A stretch of 64,000 nt of DNA, from the NCBI GenBank assembly GCA_019061405.1, contig JAHRAF010000001.1, positions 1-64,000 on the forward strand. The letters are read 5' to 3'. The notes beneath the pieces are model-generated. The model saw only the letters and a program-made list of their open reading frames with translations. It did no database searches and was not told the origin of the DNA. Below are positions 18,708 through 36,975 of this stretch, piece after piece; the first letter of the stretch is position 1; each line of letters begins with the position of its first letter. The DNA is from Wolbachia endosymbiont of Fragariocoptes setiger. Lineage in GTDB: Bacteria > Pseudomonadota > Alphaproteobacteria > Rickettsiales > Anaplasmataceae. The translations under genes and the position numbers were made by a program.

Positions 18708-20119
18708 ACTATTATGATTATATAAAGATATTACCCGAGACTTTTTTTATAACATCCTTATTAGTTCTATTACTAATTGGGTTTGTACTCAATAAACGTT
18801 CTACTAACTTGCTCATACTAATCTGTATGGCAACCACCTTAATTATTCTAACAACCACAATACATAGTCACAGTAGCGAAGTTCTTCTATTTAATTCACT
18901 GTTAAAGACTAATATGTACATAAGAGTAATTCAAGGATTGATTCTTACTATAGGGATAGTAATTCTAATATTACTAAATTTATCAAAGTACAATTATGAA
19001 TATGAATTTTCCATACTAATTTCCTTCGCGATATTAGGTATGATGAACTTAATGTCAGCAAATAATCTTATTTCTTTTTATCTAGCATTTGAATTGATGA
19101 GTATACCCCTCTATATACTTGCTTGCTTTAATCGTGATTCACTTTATTCATGCGAAGCTGGTATAAAATATTTTACTCTTGGTGCATTATCCTCCTGTGT
19201 TATGCTTTACGGAATGTCTTTACTTTACGGTTACACAGGACAAGTTGATTTGTTGCAATTAACTGTATTTATGAAAAATAGTCATATAACTTATGGCGTA
19301 ATATTTGGGTTGAGCTTTATTTTCATCTCTCTATGTTTTAAGCTAGCTATAGCACCTTTTCATATGTGGGCTCCTGATGTTTATCAAGGCGCACCAACTA
19401 TAGTAACTGCTTTTTTTTCCACAGCACCCAAAGTTGCTCTTATAGGCTTTCTAATTCGTTTTATGACTGATGTATTAGTTAACATAAAAGAATATGTTCA
19501 GCCTTTTTTTTTATACTTATCAGTTTTATCTATAATGATCTCAGCATTGGGAGCTCTACGTCAAAAAAACTTAAAGAGATTACTTGCTTATAGCTCAATT
19601 GGACATCTAGGCTATATTTTTGCTGCATTATCTACCTTTGAAAAATCAGGAATAAATAGTGCTTTGATGTATTTAATCATATATATCATTACAAGTATAG
19701 GGTTATTTGCCTATCTTATACAGCTAGATGATGATGATTGTAACATTAAAAGTTTATCAGGACTTGCTAAAAAGCATCCTGCTTTAGCGTTTCACTTCAC
19801 AGCACTATTACTTTCGATGTCGGGAATACCTCCCCTTTTAGGTTTCTTTACAAAGTTTTTTATATTACAAAGCCTTGTATATGCTAAATTTATTATACTT
19901 TGTATAGTCATCATAGTAGCAAGTGTTATATCATGCTATTACTATCTAAATATAATAAAGGTTATGTATTTCGATGATGATTATAACAACAATATTGTTC
20001 AATCGAATAAAGGTCTCCTCTCTATTACCATTATAGCTTCAATAGTTAATATAGTGCTATTTCTGTGTATAGAAGATCTTTACTCATTAACTAATACATT
20101 AACATTATTAGTCTCCTAA
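18704..20119 (+). CDS. nuoN: NADH-quinone oxidoreductase subunit N
   Basis: A 471-residue proton-pumping subunit, the third antiporter-like protein of complex I. The central motif KLAIAPFHMWAPDVYQGAPTIVTAF and FELMSIPLYILACF identify NuoN. Overlaps nuoM by four bases, so translation is coupled. Last gene of the operon; 144 bases without a gene follow, with no strong terminator. Confidence 0.95.
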   Translation: MNYYDYIKILPETFFITSLLVLLLIGFVLNKRSTNLLILICMATTLIILTTTIHSHSSEVLLFNSLLKTNMYIRVIQGLILTIGIVILILLNLSKYNYEYEFSILISFAILGMMNLMSANNLISFYLAFELMSIPLYILACFNRDSLYSCEAGIKYFTLGALSSCVMLYGMSLLYGYTGQVDLLQLTVFMKNSHITYGVIFGLSFIFISLCFKLAIAPFHMWAPDVYQGAPTIVTAFFSTAPKVALIGFLIRFMTDVLVNIKEYVQPFFLYLSVLSIMISALGALRQKNLKRLLAYSSIGHLGYIFAALSTFEKSGINSALMYLIIYIITSIGLFAYLIQLDDDDCNIKSLSGLAKKHPALAFHFTALLLSMSGIPPLLGFFTKFFILQSLVYAKFIILCIVIIVASVISCYYYLNIIKVMYFDDDYNNNIVQSNKGLLSITIIASIVNIVLFLCIEDLYSLTNTLTLLVS

Positions 20120-20263
20120 CCACAAATAAACTTAACAAGAGAATTCTTTTATACTGCACTCATTTTAGAAAGTTTAGAATTTTACACACAATTTTCTTTA
20201 TAGAGCCTAGATATGTTGAGTTTTTACGTATAACATTTTGATAGCAGCAATAAATATAAGCTA

Positions 20264-21874
20264 ATGTTCTTAAACTTACTTAAAAATGTATCTTCACTTT
20301 TGTTAAGCATATTATTTATATTCCCCATACTATCATTAGTATCAATTTTGTTCACAAATTCAGCAAATTCTCAATGGATAATAAGCTCTCTCTTTCCGGA
20401 ATATATACTCAATACATTAATTTTGATGATTGGTGTAGGGTTTATATCATTTATATTTGGAGTAATACCAGCATGGCTAACTACATTTTTTTCATTTCCT
20501 GGTAGCAAAATATTTGAAATTGCCTTATTTTTTCCAATATCAATGCCAGGATATATAGTATCATTCGTCTATGTAAACACATTTGAGTTTTCAGGACCCG
20601 TACAAAGCTTAATGAGAGAAATTTTTCATTGGAATAAAGGTGATTACTGGTTTCCAGAAATCAAATCTCTTGTTGGTGGAATGATAGTGATGGGATTTAG
20701 TTTATATCCATACATTTATATGCTGGTTGGTTCAAATCTGAGAAATGTGAGCAATTCAGTGACTATAGGTTCAACGCTTGGATTTTCTTCATTGCGTAAT
20801 TTATTTCTCATCGTGATTCCATCAGTACGTCCATCAATTATAGCTGGACTGCTTCTCATATTAATGGAAGTAATAACAGATTTTGGTACTCCACAATTTC
20901 TTGCTATAGATACATTTACTGTTGGAATATATCGTACTTGGTTTTTATTGTATGATAAGTACCTTGCAACTGTACTAGCAATTATAGAACTCTCATTTAT
21001 ACTAGTTTTAATTATACTCGAAAGAAGTATTCGAAAAAAAGGTATTTTATATTCATCAATTAATATTAATGCTGACTATCACAGCAAACGCAAAATAAAA
21101 GGCCTTATACCCTTATTTTGTACTTATGTTACATGCTTGTTACCTATATTAATTGGATTTATTTTACCAATAATTCCATTAATATATTGGAGTATAGGAA
21201 AAAACTTTTCTATATTTAATGCAAGATTCTACCATATAATATCTAATACTATAGGACTCTCTCTATGTACTGCTCTAATTTCAATTTTCATTGCAATAGG
21301 AATGTGCTGCGCAGCACGAAAAAGTAGAACTATTAATTATTTAGCACGCTTTATCTCGATAGGATATGCAATTCCCAATGCAATTATTGCAATAAGTATA
21401 ATAATATTTTTAAACAAATTATCTTTTGTTATTAGTGAGTACATAGTAGAAGTTAGTCTAGTAGGCACTGTTGGTGCACTAATTTATGCCTATTTATTTC
21501 GTTTTTTCGCTATATCATTTAAAGCTGTGGACTCTGGATTTAAAAAAATACCAAATGAAATCGAGTGGGTTGCAAATACTATGGGTCATGGATCAATTTC
21601 AACGTGTATTAATATACACATACCATTAATAAAAAAAAGTATATTGTCTGGCTTTTTGCTTGTTTTTATGGACACTATGAAAGAGTTAACAGCAACACTT
21701 ATCATTAGGCCATTTAATTTTGAAACTATTTCAACTAGAATATATGAACTTGTAAGCGATGAACGACACAGAGAAGCAGCACCATTTTCATTGATGATAG
21801 TTGTGATAGGTTTGATCTCTATCGTTACATTACTGAAGCTTGATGATTACAATAGCAAACGGAAACAAATTTAA
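20264..21874 (+). CDS. fbpB: Iron(III) ABC transporter permease (FbpB/AfuB type)
   Basis: A 536-residue inner-membrane protein made of two fused permease halves, each with about six helices and an EAA-like loop (SVTIGSTLGFSS near residue 170; WVANTMGHGSISTCINIHIPL near residue 450). This double-permease layout is typical of the periplasmic-binding-protein-dependent ferric iron importers. No binding protein or ATPase gene lies next to it, as is common in reduced genomes. Its stop codon shares TTAA (21871-21874) with the stop of the convergent yebC. Confidence 0.88.
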   Translation: MFLNLLKNVSSLLLSILFIFPILSLVSILFTNSANSQWIISSLFPEYILNTLILMIGVGFISFIFGVIPAWLTTFFSFPGSKIFEIALFFPISMPGYIVSFVYVNTFEFSGPVQSLMREIFHWNKGDYWFPEIKSLVGGMIVMGFSLYPYIYMLVGSNLRNVSNSVTIGSTLGFSSLRNLFLIVIPSVRPSIIAGLLLILMEVITDFGTPQFLAIDTFTVGIYRTWFLLYDKYLATVLAIIELSFILVLIILERSIRKKGILYSSININADYHSKRKIKGLIPLFCTYVTCLLPILIGFILPIIPLIYWSIGKNFSIFNARFYHIISNTIGLSLCTALISIFIAIGMCCAARKSRTINYLARFISIGYAIPNAIIAISIIIFLNKLSFVISEYIVEVSLVGTVGALIYAYLFRFFAISFKAVDSGFKKIPNEIEWVANTMGHGSISTCINIHIPLIKKSILSGFLLVFMDTMKELTATLIIRPFNFETISTRIYELVSDERHREAAPFSLMIVVIGLISIVTLLKLDDYNSKRKQI

Positions 21875-22596
21875 TACAAATTAAAGTTACCTTCCACATA
21901 TTGAACATCATCATTATTTTCCAGTTCTTCAACTAAAGAAGATACCTTTTCTACTAGATCTTTATCTCTGATTTCAATTTGTTCCTTTGCTAACCAGGAA
22001 AGACGTGCAAATTCTGGTTCACCAAATTTTTTATAAAAAGCATCACGTACTTTACCAAAGTCATGAACTTTACAGGTTACTATAATATATGATTCCTTTA
22101 ATTCAACATCTAGAACTTCTAATTCAATGCCATAGTTAAATAGATCTTCAAAATCCACATTCTCTTTTTTATACAAAATTAATCCAACATGATCAAAAAG
22201 ATAATTTACACTTCCTTCTTCTCCTAAGTTACCTCCTTTACGAGAAAAAATATAGCGCATTTCAGAAGCAGTACGATTACGATTATTTGTTAAAGCATGA
22301 ACAATCAGTGCAGTACCTGCAGGTCCATAACCTTCATATTGCACTTCTTCATAGTTTTCTCCAGCCACATTACCTGTGACACTTTTTATAGCTGCTTCTA
22401 TTTTATCCTTTGGTAAGTTTTCCTTACGCGCGGCAACAATTGCAGCACGAAGACGAGGATTGAGTTCTGAATCAGGTCCTCCTTGTTTCGCAGCAACTAT
22501 TATCTCTCTTATTAGTTTTGTAAATCTTTGAGAGCGTTTAGCATCCTGTGCACCTTTACGATGTTTTATATTTGAAAATTGTGAATGACCAGCCAT
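21871..22596 (-). CDS. yebC: YebC/PmpR family DNA-binding protein
   Basis: 241 residues starting MAGHSQFSNIKHRKGAQDAKR, the invariant opening of the YebC/TACO1 family. Members are reported both as transcriptional regulators and as factors that relieve ribosome stalling at proline runs. Family length and all conserved blocks (EGYGPAGTALIVHALTNNRNRT, SRKGGNLGEEGSVNYLF) are present. Convergent with fbpB, the two stop codons overlapping. Confidence 0.93.
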   Translation of the reverse strand: MAGHSQFSNIKHRKGAQDAKRSQRFTKLIREIIVAAKQGGPDSELNPRLRAAIVAARKENLPKDKIEAAIKSVTGNVAGENYEEVQYEGYGPAGTALIVHALTNNRNRTASEMRYIFSRKGGNLGEEGSVNYLFDHVGLILYKKENVDFEDLFNYGIELEVLDVELKESYIIVTCKVHDFGKVRDAFYKKFGEPEFARLSWLAKEQIEIRDKDLVEKVSSLVEELENNDDVQYVEGNFNLY

Positions 22597-22649
22597 ATGG
22601 ATATAATTATATTTTATTATTGTAAGTAACTAAAATATTTTTCCAATCT

Positions 22650-23156
22650 TTATAAATTTTTATCAAGTATAGGCTTTTCTTGTATCATCTCAGTCTGCTC
22701 GTCTCTCCATTGTTTCAATCTACAAGAAATCTCATCATTAGAAAGCGCTAATATGGAAGCAGCCATAATAGCAGCATTATAAGCTCCACTTTTTCCTATT
22801 GACATTGTGGCAACAGAAACTCCTTTTGGCATTTGAACTATAGAAAATAGACTATCTAACCCATTTAATTCGCTACTACGCACTGGAACACCTATAACAG
22901 GTAAATGTGTCAAAGATGCTACCATACCAGGAAGATGTGCTGCACCTCCTGCCCCGGCTATAATAACCTTAAACCCTTTTATATGTGCAGAACTAGCGAA
23001 AGTAAAAAGTCTTTTAGGTGTTCTGTGTGCAGATATTATATAAGTATCATAGGAAATACTTAACTTTTTCAGAAAATTAATTGTATAAACCATAGTCTCG
23101 TAATCTGATTGACTACCCATTACGATGGCTACATCGTTATTTACTGCTTGAGTCAT
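22650..23156 (-). CDS. purE: N5-carboxyaminoimidazole ribonucleotide mutase
   Basis: A 168-residue class I PurE. Active-site motifs [19 protein letters not shown] and [17 protein letters not shown] are intact. It converts N5-CAIR to CAIR in purine synthesis and normally works with PurK, which is not in the window. The gene has a likely promoter and an 11-bp dyad directly upstream. Confidence 0.95.
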   Translation of the reverse strand: MTQAVNNDVAIVMGSQSDYETMVYTINFLKKLSISYDTYIISAHRTPKRLFTFASSAHIKGFKVIIAGAGGAAHLPGMVASLTHLPVIGVPVRSSELNGLDSLFSIVQMPKGVSVATMSIGKSGAYNAAIMAASILALSNDEISCRLKQWRDEQTEMIQEKPILDKNL

Positions 23157-23177
23157 TTAAAAGATGTGATTTCTTTA

Positions 23178-23206
23178 GTTATATTCTCGATATAAATAAA
23201 AGGCAA
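23178..23206 (-). promoter_or_regulatory. Putative sigma-70 promoter of purE
   Basis: On the minus strand: TTGCCT (23201-23206), 17-base spacer, TATAAC (23178-23183). The -10 box matches five of six, the -35 four of six. It lies 22 bases before the purE ATG. Confidence 0.5.
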
Positions 23207-23221
23207 CAGTCTTTTATTTAT
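23192..23221. repeat. 11-bp perfect inverted repeat overlapping the purE -35 box
   Basis: ATAAATAAAAG (23192-23202) and CTTTTATTTAT (23211-23221) around an 8-base centre. It overlaps the -35 element of purE, which would suit an operator. It is AT-rich, so chance is more likely than for the nuoJ dyad. Confidence 0.6.
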
Positions 23222-23576
23222 TACAATAAATACTATGTGTGATATAAACTTATTCTTGTGGAGATAGAGATTAAAAATAATATAATACACACTTATATTA
23301 AGAAGTGGGTATATAACATCTCATTTAAGATGAATTTATATAAAAAAAAATTATATTATGGATCTTATATATGAGACTTGTTCTTGCTATAAATGATTTT
23401 TCTTGGTGAAATATACTTTAAGGTTACTATAAAACTGTTAACAATATCGAGATATGATAAAATGTGAATTTATATTATTAAAGTTTAAAGTAAACAATGT
23501 AATTTAAATTATAATACTTCTATCTTTAGTAGTATATTTATATTGAGTTTTTTTGATTAATTAAACGAGGAAAATT

Positions 23577-23876
23577 ATGGAAATAATATCTTTAAATAGC
23601 CTAGATAGCATGGAGATAAAAAGAAAGTTACTTGATATTATCAGAACTATAATTGAAAATAACGCTTGGACTCAGGCTCATGCTGCTGAAAAGCTAGGTA
23701 TTGATCAGCCTAAAGTATCTCAAATAAAAAATGGAAAAATTAATGGTTTTTCTTTGGAGAGGTTACTTATATTTCTCACAAAGCTAGATCATAAAGTTGT
23801 AATCAATATAGAAGAAAATCATTCTACAAATCTCGTAGAAAGGAAAAATGCATATGAACTAACGGATACAAATTGA
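23577..23876 (+). CDS. XRE-type helix-turn-helix protein, HigA-like
   Basis: A 99-residue cytoplasmic DNA-binding protein. The helix-turn-helix spans about residues 31-57 (WTQAHAAEKLGIDQPKVSQIKNG), followed by FSLERLLIFLTKLDHKVVINI, the pattern of the HTH_37/HigA-like antitoxin branch. Such proteins usually sit next to a RelE/HigB-like toxin; none is next to this one. It could be a solitary regulator. Strong GAGG ribosome site before the ATG. The gene reads toward rpoZ, 48 bases away. Confidence 0.85.
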   Translation: MEIISLNSLDSMEIKRKLLDIIRTIIENNAWTQAHAAEKLGIDQPKVSQIKNGKINGFSLERLLIFLTKLDHKVVINIEENHSTNLVERKNAYELTDTN

Positions 23877-23877
23877 C

Positions 23878-23895
23878 ATACTATTTTTTTAGTAT
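23878..23895. repeat. Short dyad between the HTH gene and rpoZ
   Basis: ATACTA, six T, TAGTAT, starting two bases after the HTH stop codon. A looser ATACT...AGTAT pair also occurs upstream of the HTH gene (about 23513-23534). Possible binding sites of the HTH protein; weak on sequence alone. Confidence 0.3.
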
Positions 23896-23924
23896 ACAGT
23901 AAAGAGACCTATTGGAAACATAAA

Positions 23925-24224
23925 ATGGCCGATTTCATCGTAGAAAAGTGTATAGAAAATATCAACAACCATTTCAAGTTAGTTCTTTTAGCAAGTCAAA
24001 GAACACATGACTTGAACATAGGAGCAGGTGATTCTTCACAAGTAGCTAAACTTAAGAAGCACAAAAATACTGTAGCAACTCTACATGAAATAGCAGAAAA
24101 CAAAGTATGCACTAATGAATTATTCAATTCATTAGTAAAAAGATGTAAAGAATATACTGAAGGAAAAATAGGCAACACTAGCGATGAAAAATTAAAAAGG
24201 CTATTAAATTTCCCTCAAAATTAG
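23925..24224 (+). CDS. rpoZ: RNA polymerase omega subunit
   Basis: A 99-residue protein. The N-terminal pattern VEKCIENINNHFKLVLLASQRTHDL and KNTVATLHEIAENKV are the omega signature. It helps assemble RNA polymerase by holding the beta-prime end, here the C-terminal half of the fused RpoBC. It lies between the HTH gene and pyrB, with pyrB starting 12 bases later. Confidence 0.88.
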   Translation: MADFIVEKCIENINNHFKLVLLASQRTHDLNIGAGDSSQVAKLKKHKNTVATLHEIAENKVCTNELFNSLVKRCKEYTEGKIGNTSDEKLKRLLNFPQN

Positions 24225-24236
24225 CATTTTCCTCTT

Positions 24237-25133
24237 GTGAATTATACAAAACACTTGTTAAAAATCTCAGATTTAACATCCTATGATTTATATAATGTCA
24301 TTGATTTAGCAAATGGCTACCTTAACAACAAGAACGCTAATAATCAAGTTTTAAAGGGTAAAACAGTCGTTAATCTATTCTTTGAAGACTCAACACGTAC
24401 CTCTTTATCCTTTGAAATTGCAGCAAAAACTTTGGGAGCAAATGTTGTAAATCTACCATTAAGGTTTTCATCCCTTAACAAAGGGGAGAGCATAAAGGAT
24501 ATGATAAAAACACTAAATGCCATGGACAGCGATTTTTTTGTTATAAGACATAAAAGTAGTGGCATTATTAATACTTTATCACAACACATAAAGTGCTCAA
24601 TAATTAACGCCGGAGATGGAAGTAATGAACACCCAAGTCAAGCTCTTATAGATTACTTAGTCATTAGTCACCATAAAAAACAAATAAAAGATCTGAAAAT
24701 TGTAATTTGTGGAGATATTATTCATAGTAGAGTTGCAAGATCAAATATTAGATTATTATCTCGGCTTGGAGCAAAAATCACTTTAGTTGCACCACCAACT
24801 TTAGTCATTAAATATTTTCCTGAAGTAGACTCAATATACCACACTCTCTCTGAAGGAATACACAATGCTGATGTAATTATGTTACTACGACTACAAAAAG
24901 AGCGTATGAGTAAAAATTGTTTTTTTCCCTCAGAAAAAGAGTATTTTCATTTTTATGGCCTTAATTCAGAAAAATTACTATATGCAAAGCCAGATGTCAT
25001 TGTTATGCATCCAGGACCTGTCAATAGAGGAGTAGAAATTGGAAATGATGTAAGTGAAAATGTTATATTACAGCAAGTGAAGTTTGGAGTAGCAATACGT
25101 AAAGCTATATTTAATATCTTGGTAATGAAATAG
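24237..25133 (+). CDS. pyrB: Aspartate carbamoyltransferase, catalytic chain
   Basis: A 298-residue protein. The carbamoyl-phosphate loop FFEDSTRTSLSFEIAAKTLGA and the HPSQALID motif are intact. It forms carbamoyl-aspartate in pyrimidine synthesis. GTG start closely following rpoZ, so probably co-transcribed with it. No regulatory chain gene (pyrI) is adjacent. Confidence 0.95.
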   Translation: MNYTKHLLKISDLTSYDLYNVIDLANGYLNNKNANNQVLKGKTVVNLFFEDSTRTSLSFEIAAKTLGANVVNLPLRFSSLNKGESIKDMIKTLNAMDSDFFVIRHKSSGIINTLSQHIKCSIINAGDGSNEHPSQALIDYLVISHHKKQIKDLKIVICGDIIHSRVARSNIRLLSRLGAKITLVAPPTLVIKYFPEVDSIYHTLSEGIHNADVIMLLRLQKERMSKNCFFPSEKEYFHFYGLNSEKLLYAKPDVIVMHPGPVNRGVEIGNDVSENVILQQVKFGVAIRKAIFNILVMK

Positions 25134-25214
25134 AATTAAAAAACAAAGAGTATCAACTTAGTATATTAAAAAACCAAGCACAGTAAATCTTTATTTTATA
25201 ACTTCTACTTAGCA

Positions 25215-26324
25215 TTAAGTGCGCATCGGCATTACTATATATAATACACTTAAATCATCCTCATCTGTTATCTGAGTAGCACTATTACCATCAATAAAGC
25301 TAAGTTTACATCTATTTTTAATACAAGATAAAGCATCAATAAGGTAACGTGAGTTAAATCCTATAACTATTGATACGTTTTTATATTCTATATCTATAGA
25401 TTCAGTGGCATCACTACATTCTTGCGAATTTGAATATAAAGTCAATTTATCCTCTTGAAGAGATAATGTAATGGATTTTACTTTGTCTGATACAACAACA
25501 GAAACACGATCAATAACATCAGAAAGCTTCTTACTTTCAATAACTATATGTTTATCATAGTTCGTCGGAACAACAGACTTATAATCTGGAAAAGTTCCAT
25601 CTATTAACTTTGATATCAAGATATACTTTCCACATGTAAATTTAATCTTTCTTTCCGAAAGTTTTATATTTACTTTCTCACTCTGATCTAATATCTTTAA
25701 CAACTCTATCACAGCTTTGCGAGGAATTATTACGGAAAATTTTTCACTAATTTCTCTTGGTTTAGTTTTTATGACACATGATAAACGATGACTATCAGTT
25801 GCAACACAATAAAGAAAATTTTCATCCGTATACATGTGTATACCATTCAGGTTATATCTAGTATCATCTAAGGAAATAGCAAATTTTGTCTTGATTAACA
25901 ATTTATATAAGTCTGCACTTATTAGAGCAAAATCATGTTTATAATTGTCTTCATCAAGGGATGGAAACTTATTTGATACTACAGTTGGTAGAGAGAAATT
26001 AGCATTTCCACATGATATTAGTAATTTACCAGTAGAGTTTACTGTAAACTTTATAGTAAATTCTACTGGTAGTTTTCTTATGATGTCGTGTAAAGTATGT
26101 GCTGCAACTTTAACTTCTCCTTCTGTAAGAACATTTCCAGAAAAAGAAGCAAACACTGACACATCCAAGTCCGTGGCCATTAACCTTATCTCACCATGTT
26201 GTACTTTGATATTTACACATGCTAAAATATCTATCGCATTGCGTTTTTCTACTACACCACTTACCTTAGACAATGCATGAGCTAGATCTACCCGACTTGC
26301 ACTAAAACACAATTGTTCATACAT
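25215..26324 (-). CDS. dnaN: DNA polymerase III sliding clamp (beta)
   Basis: 369 residues with the three-domain clamp pattern: KVSGVVEKRNAIDILACVNI near the start, a middle KFAISLDDTRYNLNGIHMYT segment and a C-terminal DDLSVLYIVMPMRT ending like the usual VMPMR. The clamp encircles DNA and tethers polymerase. It is not beside dnaA here. Confidence 0.95.
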   Translation of the reverse strand: MYEQLCFSASRVDLAHALSKVSGVVEKRNAIDILACVNIKVQHGEIRLMATDLDVSVFASFSGNVLTEGEVKVAAHTLHDIIRKLPVEFTIKFTVNSTGKLLISCGNANFSLPTVVSNKFPSLDEDNYKHDFALISADLYKLLIKTKFAISLDDTRYNLNGIHMYTDENFLYCVATDSHRLSCVIKTKPREISEKFSVIIPRKAVIELLKILDQSEKVNIKLSERKIKFTCGKYILISKLIDGTFPDYKSVVPTNYDKHIVIESKKLSDVIDRVSVVVSDKVKSITLSLQEDKLTLYSNSQECSDATESIDIEYKNVSIVIGFNSRYLIDALSCIKNRCKLSFIDGNSATQITDEDDLSVLYIVMPMRT

Positions 26325-26382
26325 AAACGCCTACTCTCTGTTGACAAACTCAAATGCTTTTTGTTATGGGAACATATTTCTA

Positions 26383-26407
26383 AATACTTTTGAGAATGAA
26401 AAGTATT
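26383..26407. repeat. 9-bp inverted repeat upstream of dnaN
   Basis: AATACTTTT (26383-26391) and AAAAGTATT (26399-26407) with a 7-base centre, in the 149-base gap between the rpoBC stop and the dnaN start. No T run follows on the minus strand, so it is not a clear terminator for rpoBC. It may be an operator or processing site. Confidence 0.45.
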
Positions 26408-26473
26408 CTACTTCAATACCATAACTTAATAACAACGCTCAAGGATAGCACTGTTAATAAAAGTTCCTATACC

Positions 26474-34930
<8,457 letters not shown>

Positions 34931-34936
34931 TTATAA

Positions 34937-35868
<932 letters not shown>

Positions 35869-35879
35869 TTCTCTACTCC

Positions 35880-36527
35880 TTAAATAACACCTTCTAATCT
35901 ATTTATTCTATAAGCCTTACCCATAGTAGAACTTATAAAAATACTTTTGAGATACATACCTTTCATAGAAGATGGCTTATTATCTTTGAGAACCTTAACA
36001 AAAGCTTTCAAATTCTCTAACAAGTCATCAATGTTAAATCTAATATTTCCAAGCTTAGCGTGAACAATACCATTTTTATCAGTTCTAAATTTAGTTTGAC
36101 CCGACTTTATTAACTTGACTTTTTTTGCCAAGTCAGTTGTCACAGTACCAAATTTAGGATTAGGCATCAACCCCCTAGAACCCAGAATTTTTGCAATAGA
36201 AGAGACTTTGACCATAAAGTCAGGGGTCGTAACACACCAATCAACATCTATCTTTTTTCCTCTCTTAATTTCTTCAATTAAATCCTCTCCACCTATAATA
36301 TCAGCACCTGCTTCTTCAGCTTCTGATATAGCATCTTGTCCATGAGCGAAAACAGCTACTCTAATTTCTCTACCAATCCCATTAGGTAAAACTACTACGC
36401 CACGAACCTGCTCTTCAGACTTACGTCCATCCACGCCTAAATTTACTGCAACATCAACTGACTCATTAAATTTTGCTTTAGCAGACTCAATAACTTTTTG
36501 AAAACATTCCCTAGAATCATCGCTCAT
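35880..36527 (-). CDS. rplA: 50S ribosomal protein L1
   Basis: 215 residues, slightly short at the N-terminus. The L1 signature is present ([40 protein letters not shown]). Binds 23S rRNA at the E-site stalk; in many bacteria it also represses its own operon. Two bases separate it from rplK. Confidence 0.94.
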   Translation of the reverse strand: MSDDSRECFQKVIESAKAKFNESVDVAVNLGVDGRKSEEQVRGVVVLPNGIGREIRVAVFAHGQDAISEAEEAGADIIGGEDLIEEIKRGKKIDVDWCVTTPDFMVKVSSIAKILGSRGLMPNPKFGTVTTDLAKKVKLIKSGQTKFRTDKNGIVHAKLGNIRFNIDDLLENLKAFVKVLKDNKPSSMKGMYLKSIFISSTMGKAYRINRLEGVI

Positions 36528-36529
36528 AT

Positions 36530-36973
36530 TTATTCACCTTCTATAACTTCTATACCCATAGATTTAGCAGTACCTGTAATCATCTTCACAGCAGAGTCCT
36601 CATTATCCACTTTCATATCAGTCATCTTACGCTTTGCTATTCTTATTATAGCAGACATAGGCAACTTAGCTACTAACTCCTTACCGGCAGTAGAAGAACC
36701 CTTAGAAATATTAGCTTCCTTCTTGATAAGATAAGTTACTGGTGGACCACTAATGGTAAAATCATGAGTACGATCATCTCTTATAGAAATACGTACCGTA
36801 ACCATTTCACCCACTGTACAATGAGAATTAGCAGAGCTAGTAGAATTATTAAAAGCCTCACAAAATTTAGGAACAGGTATTCCACGAGGACCAAGGACTG
36901 AAGCAATTTTAGGACCAGGTAGAGCTTTACCCGCTTCCATCAACAAATTAATCTTAGCAACTACTACACTCAT
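36530..36973 (-). CDS. rplK: 50S ribosomal protein L11
   Basis: 147 residues; [26 protein letters not shown] and the C-terminal TAKSMGIEV are typical. Binds the GTPase-associated centre of 23S rRNA. Starts just after the nusG stop. Confidence 0.95.
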   Translation of the reverse strand: MSVVVAKINLLMEAGKALPGPKIASVLGPRGIPVPKFCEAFNNSTSSANSHCTVGEMVTVRISIRDDRTHDFTISGPPVTYLIKKEANISKGSSTAGKELVAKLPMSAIIRIAKRKMTDMKVDNEDSAVKMITGTAKSMGIEVIEGE

Positions 36974-36975
36974 AA

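Larger units (their letters stand above)
23157..23576. other. 420-base intergenic region between purE and a HTH gene
   Basis: Divergent region, very AT-rich. It holds the purE promoter and dyad at the left end, and before the HTH gene a TATAAT at 23510-23515 with no convincing -35 box and a clear GAGG ribosome site at about 23567. No RNA gene or long open frame was seen. Confidence 0.6.

Noticed and set aside
26341-26369. TTGACA on the plus strand upstream of dnaN
   Set aside because: The -10 position is poor (TTATGG) and it points away from dnaN into the 3' end of rpoBC.
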